A stretch of 64,000 nucleotides of DNA from Sphingobacterium sp. SGG-5 (GCF_011043525.1 NZ_JAAKGO010000004.1:186001-250000), one strand, 5' to 3'; shown: positions 7,159 to 16,628, numbered from the stretch's first letter. Notes: generated from the letters alone by a model not told the origin. Numbers and translations are program-made.

Positions 7159-7509
7159 TTATTGTTTTTCGCTCCTCAAGTATTTTCGACCAACCTCATT
7201 TTGTATGACTATTAAGCTTTCAGGTGTTATCTTTTCGAGTATCAGCGTGTCGGAAAACGAAATAGTTTGATGGTTACCAATGCTTTGTCCAGAAAGAATC
7301 AACAAATTACCTTCTTGCTTCCATGATTGGTACTGTAACGTCGCCATATTGATTGAGGTGGCTTTGCCGTTCTTTTCAAGTGTAAATCCTTGTTGCATCT
7401 CAGGCATACCAGGTACAGGTTCGACCCAAGAACCCTCAATATTTGCTTTATTACAAGCCGTTAATATCACTATGGAGATCATCAAACTAATGCTTTTAAT
7501 TAAATTCAT
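7159..7509 (-). CDS. lipocalin-like lipoprotein
   Basis: This is a 116-residue predicted lipoprotein. The signal peptide is MNLIKSISLMISIVILTAC, with a lipobox ending at Cys19. The mature part begins with IEGSWVEP and continues with alternating beta-strand-like segments (GFTLEKNGKATSIN, YQSWKQEGNLLILSG, DTLILEKITPESLIV). This is the pattern of the small lipocalin-type domain common in Bacteroidota lipoproteins. No ligand can be inferred. The gene stands alone between the hipBA segment and the decayed metal operon. Confidence 0.7.
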   Translation of the reverse strand: MNLIKSISLMISIVILTACNKANIEGSWVEPVPGMPEMQQGFTLEKNGKATSINMATLQYQSWKQEGNLLILSGQSIGNHQTISFSDTLILEKITPESLIVIQNEVGRKYLRSEKQ

Positions 7510-7654
7510 ATGTATGAGTAGTTGAAGTATTCAATTTGCAATTTTTATACCAAAGTAGATTTCCTAATAATGAATCTTTCGTTTCACAAAAGTATATTTT
7601 TGTCTTTATTCACCGTTTGAAAAACGCAAAGTATTACTAACTTTACAGCGTGAT

Positions 7655-7991
7655 ATGAAAGTCTTTTGCTCTATATTGACAATTTATATAATGGCGGTAT
7701 TTTTAATGCCGTGTACTGATAGGTATGAAAAGGAGACCTTACAAAGCCATAGCCATCCAAAAGAATTAGCTCATCAGGACAGTCACGACCATTCAAAAGC
7801 CACAGATATGTGTTAGCCCGTTCTGTTTGTGTAATTGTTGTGGAGCGGTTGTAACAGTGTTTCCTTGGAATACGATCAACTTTTCTGAGATCAGAATAGT
7901 AGAACTATCTAAATCAAATTCACCATATATTTCCCAATTCATACCTCATTATTTCGGGAAAATTTGGCAACCGCCAAAGATTAATGCATAA
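7655..7991 (+). pseudogene. frameshifted DUF6660-type protein of a metal efflux operon
   Basis: The first frame (7655-7816) encodes 53 residues: a signal-like MKVFCSILTIYIMAVFLMPC, then a His-rich stretch ending at a TAG. The +1 frame continues without a break from 7815 to 7991 as SPFCLCNCCGAVVTVF and a further 42 residues. Joining the two by removing one T of TGTT (7813-7814) gives a 111-residue protein. Its Cys/His-rich centre is typical of the small DUF6660 proteins at the head of czc/cus operons in Bacteroidota. The gene is therefore probably a one-base frameshift pseudogene; a sequencing error is the alternative. It lies directly before the czcA remnant, in the normal order. Confidence 0.7.
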
Positions 7992-8082
7992 TTCCTAATA
8001 TTTTAATGATTTTGGCTTATTGCGTATTGCATTAAACCGAAGATTTTGGAGTCATTATTAATTATCATTAATCGCAATAAGA

Positions 8083-8448
8083 GTGTTAAATAATATTATA
8101 AAATTCTCTATAAAGAATAAGTTCATTATAGGATTAATGACCTTATTACTCATCATTTGGGGGGGATGGAGTGCCACGAAAATCCCTATTGATGCCCAAC
8201 CTGATATAACCAATAATCAGGTTCAGATTATCACCCTAACTCCGACATTGGCCGGACAGGAAGTAGAACAATTGGTTACTTTTCCCGTTGAGCAAAGCAT
8301 TGTTAATCTACCTATGGTAGATGAAATTAGAAGTATTTCCCGGTTTGGACTTTCTGTAGTGACAGTTGTATTCTAAGACAATGTAGATATATATTTTGCA
8401 AGACAGTTAGTAATTGAAAAACTGAAAAAAGCGGAAGAACACCCATAA
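8083..8448 (+). pseudogene. czcA/cusA-type RND pump, N-terminal stump
   Basis: The reading begins at a GTG and runs MLNNIIKFSIKNKFIIGLMT, through IPIDAQPDITNNQVQI, to the conserved VEQLVTFPVEQ. This is the unmistakable N terminus of heavy-metal RND permeases of about 1000-1450 residues. A TAA at 8374 interrupts it after 97 residues. The same frame then continues with the expected DNVDIYFARQLVIEKLKKAEEHP up to 8445. The coding similarity stops there, where the sequence jumps into a periplasmic adaptor gene. So there is a nonsense mutation as well as a large deletion. No pump can be made. Confidence 0.9.
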
Positions 8449-8449
8449 G

Positions 8450-9457
8450 GCTAATGCCACGTCTCTGTTCGGGGGAATAATAAAAGCACTTCATGTAGAA
8501 ATCGGGGATCATGTGAAAAAAGGGCAAACCATTGCTACTATTTCCAACCCACAATTTATACAGCTTCAGGAAGAATATCTAAGTATCAACAGTAGAATCG
8601 AATTTGCCGAACAGGAATTGATAAGACAACGAGAACTGAATGAAGGGAATGTAGGCGCTAAGAAAAATCTACAAAGTGCTACAACCGAGTTGAACACATT
8701 AAGAACCCGAAAAGCATCATTGAACCAACAAATCCAGATGATGGGTATCAATCCGGCTTCACTGTCAAATTCCAATCTTAAATCGTCGTTGACAGTGACA
8801 AGCCCCATAAGTGGTACGGTTAGCAATGTATTTGCCAAGATGGGTAGTTATGTAGATGTATCATCGGCCATAGTGGAATTGGTGGATAACAGCGCTTTAC
8901 ATTTAGATTTACAGGTATTTGAAAAAGATATTCCTTTAATTCGAATGGGTCAGAAAATAGACTTTGTCGTAACAAACAGTCCGAACAAAACGTATTCTGC
9001 CGAGGTTTATAATATAGGTTCTTCTTTCAACAGTAACAGTAAAACGATTACGGTACACAGTAGGGTCCTTGGAGATAAAATAGGACTTATCGATGGAATG
9101 AATGTAACGGGAGCTGTACATCTCGATGGTGCTTTAAGTCCGGCAGTTCCCGATGATGCGATTGTCAATGCCGATGGCAAGTATTATATATTTTTGGTCA
9201 AGGAGCAGGCAGAAGAACCCCACGAGCATAAAGAGGGAGAAGCTCACGACCACAAAGAAGAGGAGGCTCATGACCACGGTTCTGAAAAGGGAACTCGATT
9301 TGTAAGAATGGAAATCATTAAAGGTGCTTCTCAGTTTGGTTATACAGCGATAACACCTGTTGGTGAGATTCCACACGGCACGCATATTGTGGTAAAAGGT
9401 GCGTTTTTTGTAGGTGCAAAAATGGATGATTCGGGAGAACACGCTCATGCACATTAA
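8450..9457 (+). pseudogene. czcB/cusB-type efflux adaptor, 5'-truncated
   Basis: About 335 residues of an RND periplasmic adaptor (HlyD/MFP family) remain. The frame opens at the deletion junction with ANATSLFGGIIKALHVEIG, the barrel-sandwich strand before the coiled-coil hairpin. It continues through the hairpin (about 8560-8740), the second half-motif SPISGTVSNVFAKMGSYV, the beta-barrel and a C-terminal His-rich insertion (HEHKEGEAHDHKEEEAHDH). The signal peptide and first strands are missing, and no partner pump or TolC-type channel is left. An internal GTG at 8513 could start translation, but the product would lack an export signal. The frame differs from that of the czcA stump. Confidence 0.85.
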
Positions 9458-9516
9458 AATATTATACGATGAAAGGGCATTGAACTTTAGCTAACTTAGT
9501 CATAAAATTAAAAGTA

Positions 9517-11565
9517 ATGGAACATCAGCACCAATATGATGCGAACGGCAAACAGCTGTGCTGCACACAGGAAGAAAAAATATACGTCAGAGCAGGCGCT
9601 AAAAACCTGATACAGAACGACAGCTGTTGCAGTACGGTAGATCACGCTAATGAAGAACATAGCGACGGCGATGGACATGACCATTCGCAAATGAACACTA
9701 ACAATAGTGTGTTTAAAATGTTTCTGCCCGCTATTATTTCATTTGTGCTATTGTTTGCAGGTATCGCCATGGATAATTGGTTTTCACAAGCCTGGTTTAA
9801 GGATGGGATAAGGATAATCTGGTATGTCGCCGCTTATATTCCTGTTGGCCTGCCTGTGCTTAAAGAAGCCTTTGAAGGTATCCGCAAAGGTGAGGTTTTC
9901 TCGGAATTCTTTTTAATGGGCATTGCCACTATTGGAGCATTTGCTATTGGTGAATATCCCGAAGGCGTTGCCGTCATGTTGTTTTATGCTGTTGGAGAAG
10001 TTTTTCAAACAATGGCCGTTTCCAGAGCCAAAGCAAATATCAAGTCGTTACTTGATCAACGACCCGATGAAGTAACGGTTTTAAGAAACAATAAGCCGCA
10101 AATAGTGAAGGCAGAAACTGTTTCAATTGGTGAAATTCTACAGCTTAGATCTGGAGAAAAATTGGGGCTGGACGGAGAGCTGTTATCCGATACAGCATCG
10201 TTTAATACATCGGCGCTAACGGGCGAAAGCAAGCCTGATACCAAAGTAAGAGGTGAAACAGTTTTGGCGGGAATGATAAACCTCCACACGGTATCGGAGG
10301 TAAAGGTTACAACGGCATACACAGATAGTAAGTTGAGTAAAATTTTGGAACTGGTGCAGAATGCTACAGCTCAAAAGGCACCAACAGAATTATTTATCCG
10401 TAAGTTTGCAAAAATATATACACCCATTGTGGTGTTTTTGGCGGTCGCCATCTGTTTACTTCCTTTCTTCATTGTAGCCGATTATCTGTTTGTAGATTGG
10501 TTGTATCGAGCATTGGTATTCTTGGTTATTTCTTGCCCTTGTGCATTAGTTATTTCCATTCCGTTAGGTTACTTCGGTGGCATTGGCGCAGCGAGCAGAA
10601 ACGGAATATTATTTAAGGGAAGTAATTTTTTAGACGCTGTTGCTGGTGTTCAGAATGTAGTTATGGATAAGACCGGAACAATGACAGAAGGTGTTTTCAA
10701 GGTACAGGATGTTGTCTTTGACCCTGCGTTCAACCAAGCTGAAATACTACAAATGATCAATGTACTGGAAAGCCATAGCACACATCCCGTAGCGACTGCT
10801 ATCCATGAATATGTGGGAAAACCGAATACTGAAATCCGTTTGGAAAATACGGAGGAAATCGCTGGTCATGGACTGAAATCGACAATAAAGGGTAAAGATT
10901 TATTGGTCGGGAATTTCAAGCTGATGCATAAGTTTGGAATACCATATGACTTGGACCCCAACAGTATCGTTTATACAACTATTGCCGTTGCTTACGATCA
11001 TAGATTTGTTGGTTACATCACCATTGCTGATAGTATCAAAGAGGACGCTCAGGAAACTATAAACCTACTGCATAAGCTTCATATTAAAACCACTATGCTT
11101 AGCGGAGATAAAAGTACAGTTGTAAAATATGTGGCAGAGAAACTGGGAATAGATAATGCTTTTGGTGATTTATTGCCCGAAGATAAAGTAAACAGCGTTA
11201 GGAGAATCAAAGCCAGAGGCGAAAGCGTTGCTTTTGTAGGTGACGGTGTGAATGATGCTCCTGTTGTCGCATTGAGCGACGTCGGTATTGCCATGGGCGG
11301 TTTGGGAAGCGATGCTACCATTGAAACAGCCGATGTAGTCATACAGGACGATAGGCCAAGCAAAATACCCACTGCAATCCGTATCGGGAAACAGACAAAG
11401 AAAATCGTATGGCAAAATATCGGTTTAGCTTTCGGTGTTAAAGCGATTGTACTCGTACTTGGAGCTGGGGGATTGGCGACCATGTGGGAAGCCGTATTTG
11501 CTGATGTGGGTGTGGCGTTATTAGCTATTTTAAATGCGGTAAGAATCCAGCGAATGAAGTTTTAA
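9517..11565 (+). CDS. heavy-metal P1B-type ATPase (Zn/Cd/Co class)
   Basis: This is a 682-residue P-type ATPase and appears intact. The N terminus has Cys pairs (QLCCTQ, DSCCST) and a His/Asp stretch (DGDGHDHSQ) instead of a clear ferredoxin-like HMA domain. It carries the actuator TGES, the CPC membrane motif in SCPCALVIS, the phosphorylation site DKTGTMTEG, the SHSTHP segment of the nucleotide domain and the hinge GDGVNDAPV. The CPC and HP motifs place it in the P1B exporters, most likely P1B-2 (Zn, Cd, Pb); metal choice is inference. It lies 59 bases downstream of the wrecked czcB and is the only intact gene of the presumed operon. A companion promoter is not evident. Confidence 0.9.
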   Translation: MEHQHQYDANGKQLCCTQEEKIYVRAGAKNLIQNDSCCSTVDHANEEHSDGDGHDHSQMNTNNSVFKMFLPAIISFVLLFAGIAMDNWFSQAWFKDGIRIIWYVAAYIPVGLPVLKEAFEGIRKGEVFSEFFLMGIATIGAFAIGEYPEGVAVMLFYAVGEVFQTMAVSRAKANIKSLLDQRPDEVTVLRNNKPQIVKAETVSIGEILQLRSGEKLGLDGELLSDTASFNTSALTGESKPDTKVRGETVLAGMINLHTVSEVKVTTAYTDSKLSKILELVQNATAQKAPTELFIRKFAKIYTPIVVFLAVAICLLPFFIVADYLFVDWLYRALVFLVISCPCALVISIPLGYFGGIGAASRNGILFKGSNFLDAVAGVQNVVMDKTGTMTEGVFKVQDVVFDPAFNQAEILQMINVLESHSTHPVATAIHEYVGKPNTEIRLENTEEIAGHGLKSTIKGKDLLVGNFKLMHKFGIPYDLDPNSIVYTTIAVAYDHRFVGYITIADSIKEDAQETINLLHKLHIKTTMLSGDKSTVVKYVAEKLGIDNAFGDLLPEDKVNSVRRIKARGESVAFVGDGVNDAPVVALSDVGIAMGGLGSDATIETADVVIQDDRPSKIPTAIRIGKQTKKIVWQNIGLAFGVKAIVLVLGAGGLATMWEAVFADVGVALLAILNAVRIQRMKF

Positions 11566-11630
11566 AGTGCCCTGATTTGATATATCTGATCCTTGTATAG
11601 CGTTATAATTTTGTAAGGGTATAGAAACTG

Positions 11631-12641
11631 TTATATTGGTTTTGTTTTATGCAGTCTCTTCAGAATATCCACCAACCGATTGGAATATCCGAATTCATTA
11701 TCGTACCAACCTACGACCTTAACCAGCCCACCAACAATTGATGTCAGTTGGGAATCAAATACGCAAGAGTAAGGGTTGTTGATAATATCCACCGATACAA
11801 TGGGGTCTTCTGTGTAGAAGAGAATATCTCTTAAGTGCGTAGAAGAAGCCGCTTTTTTGAATGTCGCATTGATTTCCTCTACGGTAGTCTCTTTAGCTAA
11901 GGTACAGGTGAAGTCGGTAAGCGATCCGTTTAGTACAGGTACACGTATTCCTGCACCTCCAAGTTTACCTTCTAAATGAGGAAAGACATTGGTGATTGCT
12001 TTGGCCGCCCCCGTGGTTGTAGGAATAATGGAAGATGAGGCTGCACGTGCTCTCCGTAGGTCGCGGTGAGGGGCGTCGTGAAGGTTCTGATCGCCCGTCA
12101 TGGAATGTACTGTCGTAATGTAACCATCTTGGATATGCCAGTTCTCATCCAATATCTGCACGAGAGGAGCGACGTTATTCGTGGTACAGGATGCATTGGA
12201 AAAAATGGGCATATTCCAATCGAAAGCCTCGTCATTGATGCCGAGTACAACTGTAGGGATCTCCTTATCGGGTGAAGGTGCGGAAATGATAACTTGTTTC
12301 GCTCCAGCCTTTAGATGCATCTGTGCCTTTTCTTTTGTTGTAAACAACCCTGTAGATTCGATGACTAAATCAATACCAAGGGATTCCCAGGGTAGATTGA
12401 GCGGTGATCGCTCGCAGAATATTTTAATGGCAACGCCATTTACATAAATATAGGTATCGTCACTGCTGATTTCTCCTGGGAAGGGTCCGTGTACGGAATC
12501 GTATTTTAACAAATGTGCCAGCGTAGAAGGGTGGGTAAGGTCATTGATGGCAACCACCTGAATATCCTTTAAATCTTTTGTAACGAGGTTGCGCAGTGTA
12601 TGACGCCCGATACGCCCAAAACCATTGATAGCAACTCTCAT
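11631..12641 (-). CDS. gap: glyceraldehyde-3-phosphate dehydrogenase, type I
   Basis: This is a 336-residue GAPDH that oxidises glyceraldehyde-3-phosphate to 1,3-bisphosphoglycerate with NAD in the cytoplasm. The NAD-binding start INGFGRIGRHTLRN and the catalytic-cysteine motif SNASCTTNNVAPL (about residue 150) are present, as is the late WYDNEFGYSNR. It appears complete. Its ATG overlaps the stop of the upstream lipoprotein gene by one base, so the two are cotranscribed and probably coupled. The glycolytic gene gpmI lies elsewhere in the window, so there is no glycolysis operon here. Confidence 0.95.
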   Translation of the reverse strand: MRVAINGFGRIGRHTLRNLVTKDLKDIQVVAINDLTHPSTLAHLLKYDSVHGPFPGEISSDDTYIYVNGVAIKIFCERSPLNLPWESLGIDLVIESTGLFTTKEKAQMHLKAGAKQVIISAPSPDKEIPTVVLGINDEAFDWNMPIFSNASCTTNNVAPLVQILDENWHIQDGYITTVHSMTGDQNLHDAPHRDLRRARAASSSIIPTTTGAAKAITNVFPHLEGKLGGAGIRVPVLNGSLTDFTCTLAKETTVEEINATFKKAASSTHLRDILFYTEDPIVSVDIINNPYSCVFDSQLTSIVGGLVKVVGWYDNEFGYSNRLVDILKRLHKTKPI

Positions 12642-13282
12642 TATTTTGTATATGCAGTTATAATTTCACTGATGTTTTTGTCACCATCCCAGTGTGCTTC
12701 CAGTTGTCCGTCTTTGCTATAGACATAATTGGCAGGAAATTGCTTCGGAACATGGAATTTTTGGATGAACTCCTGATTTCTGTCATAGAGCACTTCTATG
12801 TTGGGTTTATTGACCAGTTCTTTCGCAAAGGTTTCCAGAAAAGACGCCATCAAAGCCGGATCGTTCATGGATACAAAATAAAGGTTGACCGTTTTGATTT
12901 TATCGTAGTTCTTTCCCAGAGCGGCAGCTTCTGAGCGACAATGCGAGCAGGAAGGATCGAACAAAATAAAGACGGTCTTCCGGCCTTGGGGGATATCTTC
13001 GTTTTGAAAGGATATACCGGATTTAACTTTATAAAATGTAAAAGGGGGAATAGTCGCCAAAGGCTGACCTTCTTTTAGGTCTGCATTTGTTTGTTGTGGA
13101 GCTGTTTCAGTGGTAGCATGATCCGTCTGGTGGTTATGCGTGCTGTGATCATGATTGTGATCATGGTGTTCGGCTTCGGTTGATTTGTTGTTTGTGGTGT
13201 TGCTAGTTTGATTGGAGCAGCTTGCTATTCCAAATAATAATGCGAAGGGGACAACGTAGGCTGATCGTATAATTCTATTCAT
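12641..13282 (-). CDS. thioredoxin-like lipoprotein with His-rich linker
   Basis: This is a 213-residue predicted lipoprotein with lipobox GIASC near residue 22. A histidine-rich linker follows (HHDHNHDHSTHNHQTDH, about 39-56). A TlpA/redoxin-like thioredoxin fold fills the remainder, with active-site FDPSCSHCRSE (CSHC) and the cis-proline loop KQFPANYVY. It probably acts in the periplasm or at a membrane surface as a thiol-disulfide protein. The His tract could bind zinc, copper or nickel. It is first in a two-gene transcript with gap, which gives no obvious functional link. The likely -7 box TAGCTTTG lies 20 bases before the ATG. Confidence 0.8.
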   Translation of the reverse strand: MNRIIRSAYVVPFALLFGIASCSNQTSNTTNNKSTEAEHHDHNHDHSTHNHQTDHATTETAPQQTNADLKEGQPLATIPPFTFYKVKSGISFQNEDIPQGRKTVFILFDPSCSHCRSEAAALGKNYDKIKTVNLYFVSMNDPALMASFLETFAKELVNKPNIEVLYDRNQEFIQKFHVPKQFPANYVYSKDGQLEAHWDGDKNISEIITAYTK

Positions 13283-13301
13283 CGTGTTGGATTTAGTTGT
13301 A

Positions 13302-13309
13302 CAAAGCTA
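13302..13309 (-). promoter_or_regulatory. -7 box of the thioredoxin-like/gap transcript
   Basis: TAGCTTTG on the minus strand matches TAnnTTTG and lies 20 bases upstream of the ATG at 13282. No convincing -33 TTG is present. Confidence 0.45.
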
Positions 13310-13361
13310 TAAAAATATAAAGTCGGAAGGAAGGAGAATTCATATTATGATGCTGTTTTGA

Positions 13362-13398
13362 TAAAAAAATAGGGACAACCCTTTTTGGCTGTCCCTAT
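13362..13398 (-). terminator. terminator of secDF
   Basis: ATAGGGACAGCC pairs with GGTTGTCCCTAT around a short A/G loop, followed on the minus strand by a run of seven T. It lies 25 bases after the secDF stop. Confidence 0.85.
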
Positions 13399-13422
13399 CT
13401 CTTTTATATTATGTTCGTTGGA

Positions 13423-16416
13423 TTAAGGTGTTATGACCTTAGCCTTCGTAGCACTTGTTTCTTGTGCGATATGTTTACCGCCTCTTAAGTCGTAAACAGC
13501 AGGAGCTGCTAGTATAACAGACGAATACGTACCTACTACGATACCGATCAAGATCGCAAAGGAGAAGCCTCTGATTACCTCACCACCGAATACAAATAAT
13601 ACCGCAAGTACGAAGATAATTGTCAACGAGGTGATAATTGTACGACTTAAAGTCGAATTGATAGCATGGTTTACCGTATCCCCAAAGTCTTTGCTATGTG
13701 CATTTGGCTTGCCTAAGAATTCTCTCAAACGGTCAAATACAACAACTGTATCATTCACCGAATAGGCAATTACCGTCAGAATAGCCGCTACGAAATGTTG
13801 GTCGATATCGAGTGAGAATGGAACGATGCCATCAAGGATAGAGAATAAGCCCAATAAGACAATTGCATCGTGTATAGTAGCGATTGCTGCACCAGCAGAA
13901 TATTGCCATTTATGGAAACGTAACAATATGTAAGCGGCGATAATTAAAATCGCAATAATACCCGACCATGTCGCTCTATCTTTGATATCGGAAGCAATAG
14001 AAGGACCTACTTTCTGAGAGGAAAGAATGTCATAAGAATTGCCTTGAATCTGTGATAAGCCGTCATTTAGTTTGTCTAATACTTCTTTGTCGGCCTCATC
14101 CGAAGTCTCATTGATATGATAGGTTGTCGTGACACGCACCTGGTTGGCATTACCGAATGTCTTCACCTCGGTCGTCGAGCTAAATGTTTCGTCCAGATTT
14201 TTACGAACTTCCTCTAAGTCTACCGGCTTTTCGTAACGTACGGTGTATGTCCGCCCCCCCTGAAAGTCAACACCTAATGTGAAACCTTTGGTGAAGATGA
14301 AAAACAGAGAAACTACGACTGCAACTGCAGATATAGCATAGAATGTTTTACGTTTTTTGATAAATTGAAAATTAGCATTTGTCAAGGTATGCTCTGACCA
14401 TGGAAATGAGACCGATATTTTCATGTCTTTTTTCAGCATATATTCGAATATCAGACGTGAAATAAAGATAGAAGTAAACAGGGATGTGATAATACCAATC
14501 ATCAATGTTGTCGCAAATCCGAGAATAGGACCAGATCCAAAGAAGAACAATACCGCACCGACAAGGAATGTCGTGATCTGCGAATCCAGAATGGACGGCA
14601 TGGCATGCTTGTAACCGTCTGCAATAGCTTGACGGGTACCCTTTCCAAGCCGTAGTTCCTCCCGGATACGTTCATAGATCAATACGTTGGCATCCACGGC
14701 TGTACCCATCGTCAGTACGATACCGGCTATACCCGGTAAGGTTAGTACAGCATTGAGGGAAGCTAGAATGCCCATCAAGAAGAAAACATTGAAAAGTACA
14801 GCAATGTTGGCAGCAATACCTGCACGGTTATAATAGGCCACCATGAAAATCATGACAACGATGATACCGATAACCGAAGAGTTAACCCCTGCGTCGATTG
14901 CTGCTTGTCCCAATGATGGTCCAACAATAGCCTCTTCAACAATTTTTGCTGTTGTCGGAAGACGACCTGCCTTTAATACATTTGCCAAATCTTTGGTGTC
15001 TTCAATCTCAAAATTTCCAGATATCGAAGATGAACCGTTAGCAATTTCGTTTTGCACATTTGGAGCAGAATAAACTACACCGTCCAATATAATGGCTATA
15101 GCTTCTTTGTTTGGTGCTGCTTTAGCTGTTATCTTACGCCATTCACGTGCACCGTAAGAGTTCATGGACATACTCACCACAGGTGAGTTTGTTTGTGGGT
15201 CAAAGTCGTCTCTAGCATCTGTAACCACATCACCTGCCAATACCGCGCCTGTCTCACCACCTACTGTACGAATAGCATAGAGCGTTAAGAACTCGGGGCT
15301 ACGCTTTTCGGGTTTCACTGCCCATAATAATCTTAAATTCGCTGGAAGAAGCGATTTCACTTCAGGGCGGGCAAGATATGCATTCACTTTTGCTGTATCG
15401 CGAAGATTAGCAATTCCTACCTGTGGGCCCGGTGCAAGTTGCTGTTGACCATTTTCTGCTTGATAGACTGAAGGCATCAACACACTAAATAGTGGATTCT
15501 GCGCTTCCATGTTGACAGCCGTTGCAGAAGTATCTGTGGATGCGCTATTGTTAGCGCCAAGATTGGCTAATAAGTTATCCTCGTTTTGGCTGCTGTCTGC
15601 GGCCGTCGTCTCTGTATTTGCTACTGGGGCTTCTACACTTTTCAATGTACTTGCCAGCGTGCTGTTGATGTTCTCTAAAATAGGATAGACATCGAAGTTG
15701 CTGTACGTCTCATAAAATTCGAGCTTCGCAGAACCTTGCAATAGTTTACGAACACGATTCTCATCATTTACACCCGGTAATTCAATCAAAATACGGTTTG
15801 TACCTTGCTGTATCTGGATATTCGGAGAGGCTACGCCAAACTTATCGATCCGTGTGCGCAATACTTTGAATGAATTTTGAATGGCATTGTCCGCTTCTTT
15901 TTGAAGGAAATTCTTGACATCTGCGTCCGAACTGTTTGCGTTGATAAGGTCAGCGTTATCTTTTGTGGCAAAGAAAGAAGCTAATGAACTCGCAGAACCG
16001 GAGGTTTTGAACTCATCAATGAATATATCGACTATCGATTTATTACTCGATTTGCTCTTTTGAATCGCAGTGTTTAATGCGGTGTTGAATTTTTCGTCTT
16101 TGGTGTTGTTCGCTAGGTTTCGAATGAGTTCATCCAACGAAATTTCCATGGTGACGTTCATACCACCTTTAAGGTCTAGTCCCAACGGAAGCTCTAATGC
16201 CTTACATTCTCTATAGGTATATTTTGCTATCCCCAGATTGTAGACAACTTCACCCGAAATAGAATCCAAATACGCTTTTTCTTTGGCGAGGTCGCCACCG
16301 GCATGTGTTGCCGCATCTTTCTCCACCTTACGTGTTACAAAAGTGAACGATAGGGAATAGAGACATGCCAATGTCACTACCGCTACCAAAAATTTAATCA
16401 GACCTTTACTCTGCAT
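13423..16416 (-). CDS. secDF: protein translocase subunit SecDF (fused)
   Basis: This 997-residue fusion of SecD and SecF is the normal arrangement in Bacteroidota. It uses the proton gradient to complete SecYEG export from the periplasmic side. The SecD half has an N-terminal membrane helix, DLKGGMNVTMEIS and the periplasmic P1 region with RTRIDKFGVASPNIQIQ. An Asn/Ser/Thr-rich insertion lies at about residues 255-305. A transmembrane bundle follows, with AVDANVLIYERIREELR. The SecF half starts at about residue 660, has DFQGGRTYTVRYE and DTVVVFDRLREFL, and ends near residue 997. Key charged residues of both bundles are present. It has its own promoter and terminator. Confidence 0.96.
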   Translation of the reverse strand: MQSKGLIKFLVAVVTLACLYSLSFTFVTRKVEKDAATHAGGDLAKEKAYLDSISGEVVYNLGIAKYTYRECKALELPLGLDLKGGMNVTMEISLDELIRNLANNTKDEKFNTALNTAIQKSKSSNKSIVDIFIDEFKTSGSASSLASFFATKDNADLINANSSDADVKNFLQKEADNAIQNSFKVLRTRIDKFGVASPNIQIQQGTNRILIELPGVNDENRVRKLLQGSAKLEFYETYSNFDVYPILENINSTLASTLKSVEAPVANTETTAADSSQNEDNLLANLGANNSASTDTSATAVNMEAQNPLFSVLMPSVYQAENGQQQLAPGPQVGIANLRDTAKVNAYLARPEVKSLLPANLRLLWAVKPEKRSPEFLTLYAIRTVGGETGAVLAGDVVTDARDDFDPQTNSPVVSMSMNSYGAREWRKITAKAAPNKEAIAIILDGVVYSAPNVQNEIANGSSSISGNFEIEDTKDLANVLKAGRLPTTAKIVEEAIVGPSLGQAAIDAGVNSSVIGIIVVMIFMVAYYNRAGIAANIAVLFNVFFLMGILASLNAVLTLPGIAGIVLTMGTAVDANVLIYERIREELRLGKGTRQAIADGYKHAMPSILDSQITTFLVGAVLFFFGSGPILGFATTLMIGIITSLFTSIFISRLIFEYMLKKDMKISVSFPWSEHTLTNANFQFIKKRKTFYAISAVAVVVSLFFIFTKGFTLGVDFQGGRTYTVRYEKPVDLEEVRKNLDETFSSTTEVKTFGNANQVRVTTTYHINETSDEADKEVLDKLNDGLSQIQGNSYDILSSQKVGPSIASDIKDRATWSGIIAILIIAAYILLRFHKWQYSAGAAIATIHDAIVLLGLFSILDGIVPFSLDIDQHFVAAILTVIAYSVNDTVVVFDRLREFLGKPNAHSKDFGDTVNHAINSTLSRTIITSLTIIFVLAVLFVFGGEVIRGFSFAILIGIVVGTYSSVILAAPAVYDLRGGKHIAQETSATKAKVITP

Positions 16417-16499
16417 GTTCTGTGTTCGTCTATTAGTTTGATATAGTTTACGTTTTTTACATGATTTTCGATGGATAAAAAATAGCCCACCAAGAACCG

Positions 16500-16532
16500 C
16501 AAAGGTATAAAAATTTTGATTAAAGAAAACAA
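16500..16532 (-). promoter_or_regulatory. promoter of secDF
   Basis: TACCTTTG (16500-16507 on the minus strand) and an upstream TTG (16530-16532) are separated by 22 bases. The leader would be about 80 bases long. Confidence 0.5.
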
Positions 16533-16574
16533 TATATCAATATTGTTGATAAAAAAGTTCACGTGGTGTAAATG

Positions 16575-16610
16575 AAAAAACCCATCAGCTTTTTAAGTTG
16601 ACAGGTTTTA
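16575..16610 (-). terminator. terminator of the outer membrane protein gene
   Basis: On the minus strand AAAACCTGTCAACTT pairs with AAGCTGATGGGTTTT (one mismatch) around an AAA loop and runs into TTTTTT. It begins about 20 bases after the stop at 16629. Confidence 0.75.
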
Positions 16611-16628
16611 ACAAATGTCGTGTAATTT

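Noticed and set aside
8083..8376. A 97-residue membrane protein as a gene in its own right
   Set aside because: The same frame continues past the stop with residues expected for czcA, so this is a truncated pump and not a small functional protein.
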